Source of the DNA: Candidatus Rifleibacteriota bacterium
GTDB lineage: Bacteria; Muiribacteriota; Ozemobacteria; Ozemobacterales; Ozemobacteraceae
Direction: 5' to 3'
NCBI GenBank assembly: GCA_015233155.1
Contig: JADFYG010000013.1
Location: 33,740-97,739 of the forward strand
DNA: 64,000 nt
This document shows positions 62,817-64,000 of this stretch, one piece after another; within the stretch, counting starts at the first letter, position 1, and every line of letters starts with the position of its first letter. Under the pieces are notes generated by a model. It was not told the DNA's origin. It did no database searches and saw nothing but the letters and a program-made list of their open reading frames with translations. The translations under genes were made by a program, and so were the position numbers.

Positions 62817-62999
62817 ATGGAAATCATTCGTCGTTTTGTTCGTGAAGAGCAGGGACAGGGTCTTGTTGAATACGCTCTCATCATTGGTCTCATCGCCGTT
62901 GTCGCTATCGCAGCGTTGACCGCTTCCGGCGGCAGCATCAGCTCGATCTTCGGCACCATCAGTGGCAAGTTGTCCAACGCGAACGCCACCGTCAGCTAA
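62817..62999 (+). CDS. Flp-type pilin, copy 1
   Basis: 60 residues with CAGGAGGAATCAC before the ATG. The leader MEIIRRFVREEQG ends in the Flp processing site G|QGLVEYALI (Glu +5, Tyr +6), then LIIGLIAVVAIAALTAS. The mature tail (SSIFGTISGKLSNANATVS) has an N-A-T sequon near the end. Flp pilins are assembled by Tad-type machines; no tad gene is in this window. The protein is identical to copy 2 at 63389-63571. Own sigma-54 promoter and terminator. Confidence 0.93.
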   Translation: MEIIRRFVREEQGQGLVEYALIIGLIAVVAIAALTASGGSISSIFGTISGKLSNANATVS

Positions 63000-63021
63000 T
63001 CCGTTTCCGGATTTTTTCTAC

Positions 63022-63051
63022 AGGGAGAGCGAAAGCTCTCCCTTGTTTTTT
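63022..63051 (+). terminator. Terminator of flp copy 1
   Basis: AGGGAGAGC, GAAA tetraloop, GCTCTCCCT, then TGTTTTTT. Confidence 0.92.
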
Positions 63052-63137
63052 CTGGCGTTTTGGCGTTCCGGCGTGTTGACCCAGGGTCATTTAATTCTCC
63101 GCCCGCGAATGGCTTGCATTGCATGATTTCAACGAAT

Positions 63138-63166
63138 GGTAGGGCTGGACCGCCGGGCCAGCCGAG
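63138..63166 (+). repeat. Covarying-arm palindromic repeat, copy 3
   Basis: GGTAGGGCTGGACCGCCGGG then CCAGCCGAG; arms GGCTGG/CCAGCC around the loop ACCGCCGGG. A fourth, less perfect copy lies in inverse orientation at 63186-63215, so the two together form a larger inverted arrangement between the flp genes. Confidence 0.7.
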
Positions 63167-63303
63167 AAAACTAGTGACAAAAGACGCGGCGCGCCCGGCG
63201 GTCGCTGCCCTGCCGGTCGAGAATTAAATGCCCCTGCGTGTTGATCACACCATTCATTTGTTATTAGCTGTCTCTGTGGTTTGGGAACAAAAATAAAAAA
63301 CTA

Positions 63304-63319
63304 TTGGCATGACAATTGC
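63304..63319 (+). promoter_or_regulatory. Sigma-54 promoter of flp copy 2
   Basis: TTGGCATGACAATTGC with GG and GC 12 bases apart, differing from the copy 1 promoter only in the non-conserved spacer. Transcription would start near 63331. Confidence 0.8.
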
Positions 63320-63388
63320 TTTGTTATTAACTGCAGGTTGCAATACAAAATACAGATTGCAATACAAAAATAAAACAGGAGGAACACT

Positions 63389-63571
63389 ATGGAAATCATT
63401 CGTCGTTTTGTTCGTGAAGAGCAGGGACAGGGCCTTGTTGAATACGCACTCATCATTGGTCTCATCGCCGTTGTCGCTATCGCCGCTTTGACAGCTTCCG
63501 GTGGCAGCATCAGCTCGATCTTCGGCACCATCAGCGGCAAGTTGTCCAACGCCAACGCCACGGTCAGCTAG
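63389..63571 (+). CDS. Flp-type pilin, copy 2
   Basis: 60 residues, identical in protein to copy 1. The two genes differ at nine codons, all synonymous third positions, plus TAA versus TAG stops, showing that the protein sequence is held constant. AACAGGAGGAACACT precedes the ATG. A terminator follows. Confidence 0.93.
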   Translation: MEIIRRFVREEQGQGLVEYALIIGLIAVVAIAALTASGGSISSIFGTISGKLSNANATVS

Positions 63572-63596
63572 TCTTTCGTGGGATTGTATCCCATCG

Positions 63597-63624
63597 AGGG
63601 GAGCGAAAGCTCCCCTTGTTTTAT
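63597..63624 (+). terminator. Terminator of flp copy 2
   Basis: AGGGGAGC, GAAA loop, GCTCCCCT, then TGTTTTA; same design as the copy 1 terminator. Confidence 0.9.
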
Positions 63625-63745
63625 GTATTGTGAGTGCAGTTCTTATCTGGTTATTCTTGTGTTGATTCGAGAAATGTAGACGAGCAGGCTTCTTTCTTCA
63701 ATGTGCTGTAATGAATAGCGTTTTGTAGGAAAAAGTAGAGTTGTT

Positions 63746-64000
63746 TTATGGTGAGAGTTGCTGTAAATTTAAACCGAAGTTCCAGAGCGAAAAGAATAAA
63801 AAGCTAGTATAGAAGCTATTTTGAATCGACTCCCGGAGATTACTTCTGTCTACACTTTCAGTTGAACCTTCAGAAGTTGCAGTGCTTTCGCCTGAAGGCG
63901 ATTGGGAGTGGTCAGCATTTCGAACGATTGGCCCTTTCCGGATGGCTGGACAGTATTTTTGGCAATAGTACCCAAATTCGCGATTATATTTCTGAAACTC
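63746..64000 (-). CDS. Open frame entering from the right edge, doubtful
   Basis: On the minus strand the sequence is open from the window edge to TAA 63748-63746, 84 codons. It begins EFQKYNREFGYYCQKYCPAI and contains a Ser/Thr-rich middle (SQSPSGESTATSEGSTESVD). No family is recognised and the other strand also has a 40-codon open stretch here, so it may be chance or a degenerate mobile-element remnant. Confidence 0.25.
   Translation of the reverse strand, partial: EFQKYNREFGYYCQKYCPAIRKGPIVRNADHSQSPSGESTATSEGSTESVDRSNLRESIQNSFYTSFLFFSLWNFGLNLQQLSP

Noticed and set aside
63838..63958. Plus-strand open stretch containing EGDWEWSAFRTIGPFRMAGQ
   Set aside because: It faintly recalls transposase C-termini but has no start codon, is about 40 codons long and is matched by an equally open minus frame.

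Overview
The window reads as one bacterial chromosome segment of middling GC, densely coding, with lipoproteins, a secretin, beta-barrel-like outer membrane proteins and many TPR and zinc-ribbon proteins. A secretin implies an outer membrane. The mix (hybrid type IV pilus/type II secretion genes, STT3-type oligosaccharyltransferases, very long TPR proteins, RsbU-like phosphatase, short dispersed palindromic repeats) suits a deep-branching uncultured Gram-negative lineage such as Riflebacteria/Ozemobacteria. That placement is an inference from gene content only. I saw no rRNA, tRNA, CRISPR array, intact transposon or replication origin.

Layout. 0-12.6 kb: a secreted protein cut by the left edge, a YvyF-like zinc protein, a coiled-coil/zinc-ribbon/TPR protein, three aminoacyl-tRNA synthetases (valS, tyrS, thrS), two small proteins and a membrane-anchored GAF/class III nucleotide cyclase. 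12.8-28.8 kb: a phasin-like gene, then a type IV pilus/T2SS-like cluster on the minus strand (secretin, lipoprotein, PilP-like, PilO, a PilM-PilN fusion, two GspG-like pilins, PilC, PilB). Two plus-strand glycan genes interrupt it: a GT-C glycosyltransferase inside a cassette flanked by ~250-bp direct repeats, and an STT3/AglB-like oligosaccharyltransferase. 29-38 kb: an outer membrane protein, an ABC-2 export operon, and a four-gene minus operon around a SpoIIE/RsbU-like phosphatase. 38-48 kb: HEAT protein, NagZ-like glycosidase, TolB-like propeller protein, PrsW-like protease, HflX, CheR, Nudix hydrolase and an 879-residue TPR protein. 48-62 kb: a surface/glycan region with a beta-helix lipoprotein, GT-C and GT2 glycosyltransferases, two B12-dependent radical SAM proteins, a methyltransferase, and a second STT3 gene again divergently paired with a pilin-like gene. 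62.7-63.6 kb: two Flp-type pilin genes encoding identical proteins, each with its own sigma-54 promoter and terminator.

How it fits together. PilB/PilC/PilMN/PilO/PilP-like/secretin would assemble fibres from the GspG-like pilins. Both STT3 genes sit head-to-head with a pilin-type gene, so the best candidate for an undescribed system is a bacterial pilin (or pilus-exported protein) glycosylation pathway using archaeal-type STT3 enzymes, with lipid-linked glycan built by the nearby GT2, DUF2304, GT-C and radical SAM proteins. The GT cassette in direct repeats may be a recent insertion or a reversible module. Intergenic regions carry several families of short repeats, one with covarying hairpin arms.
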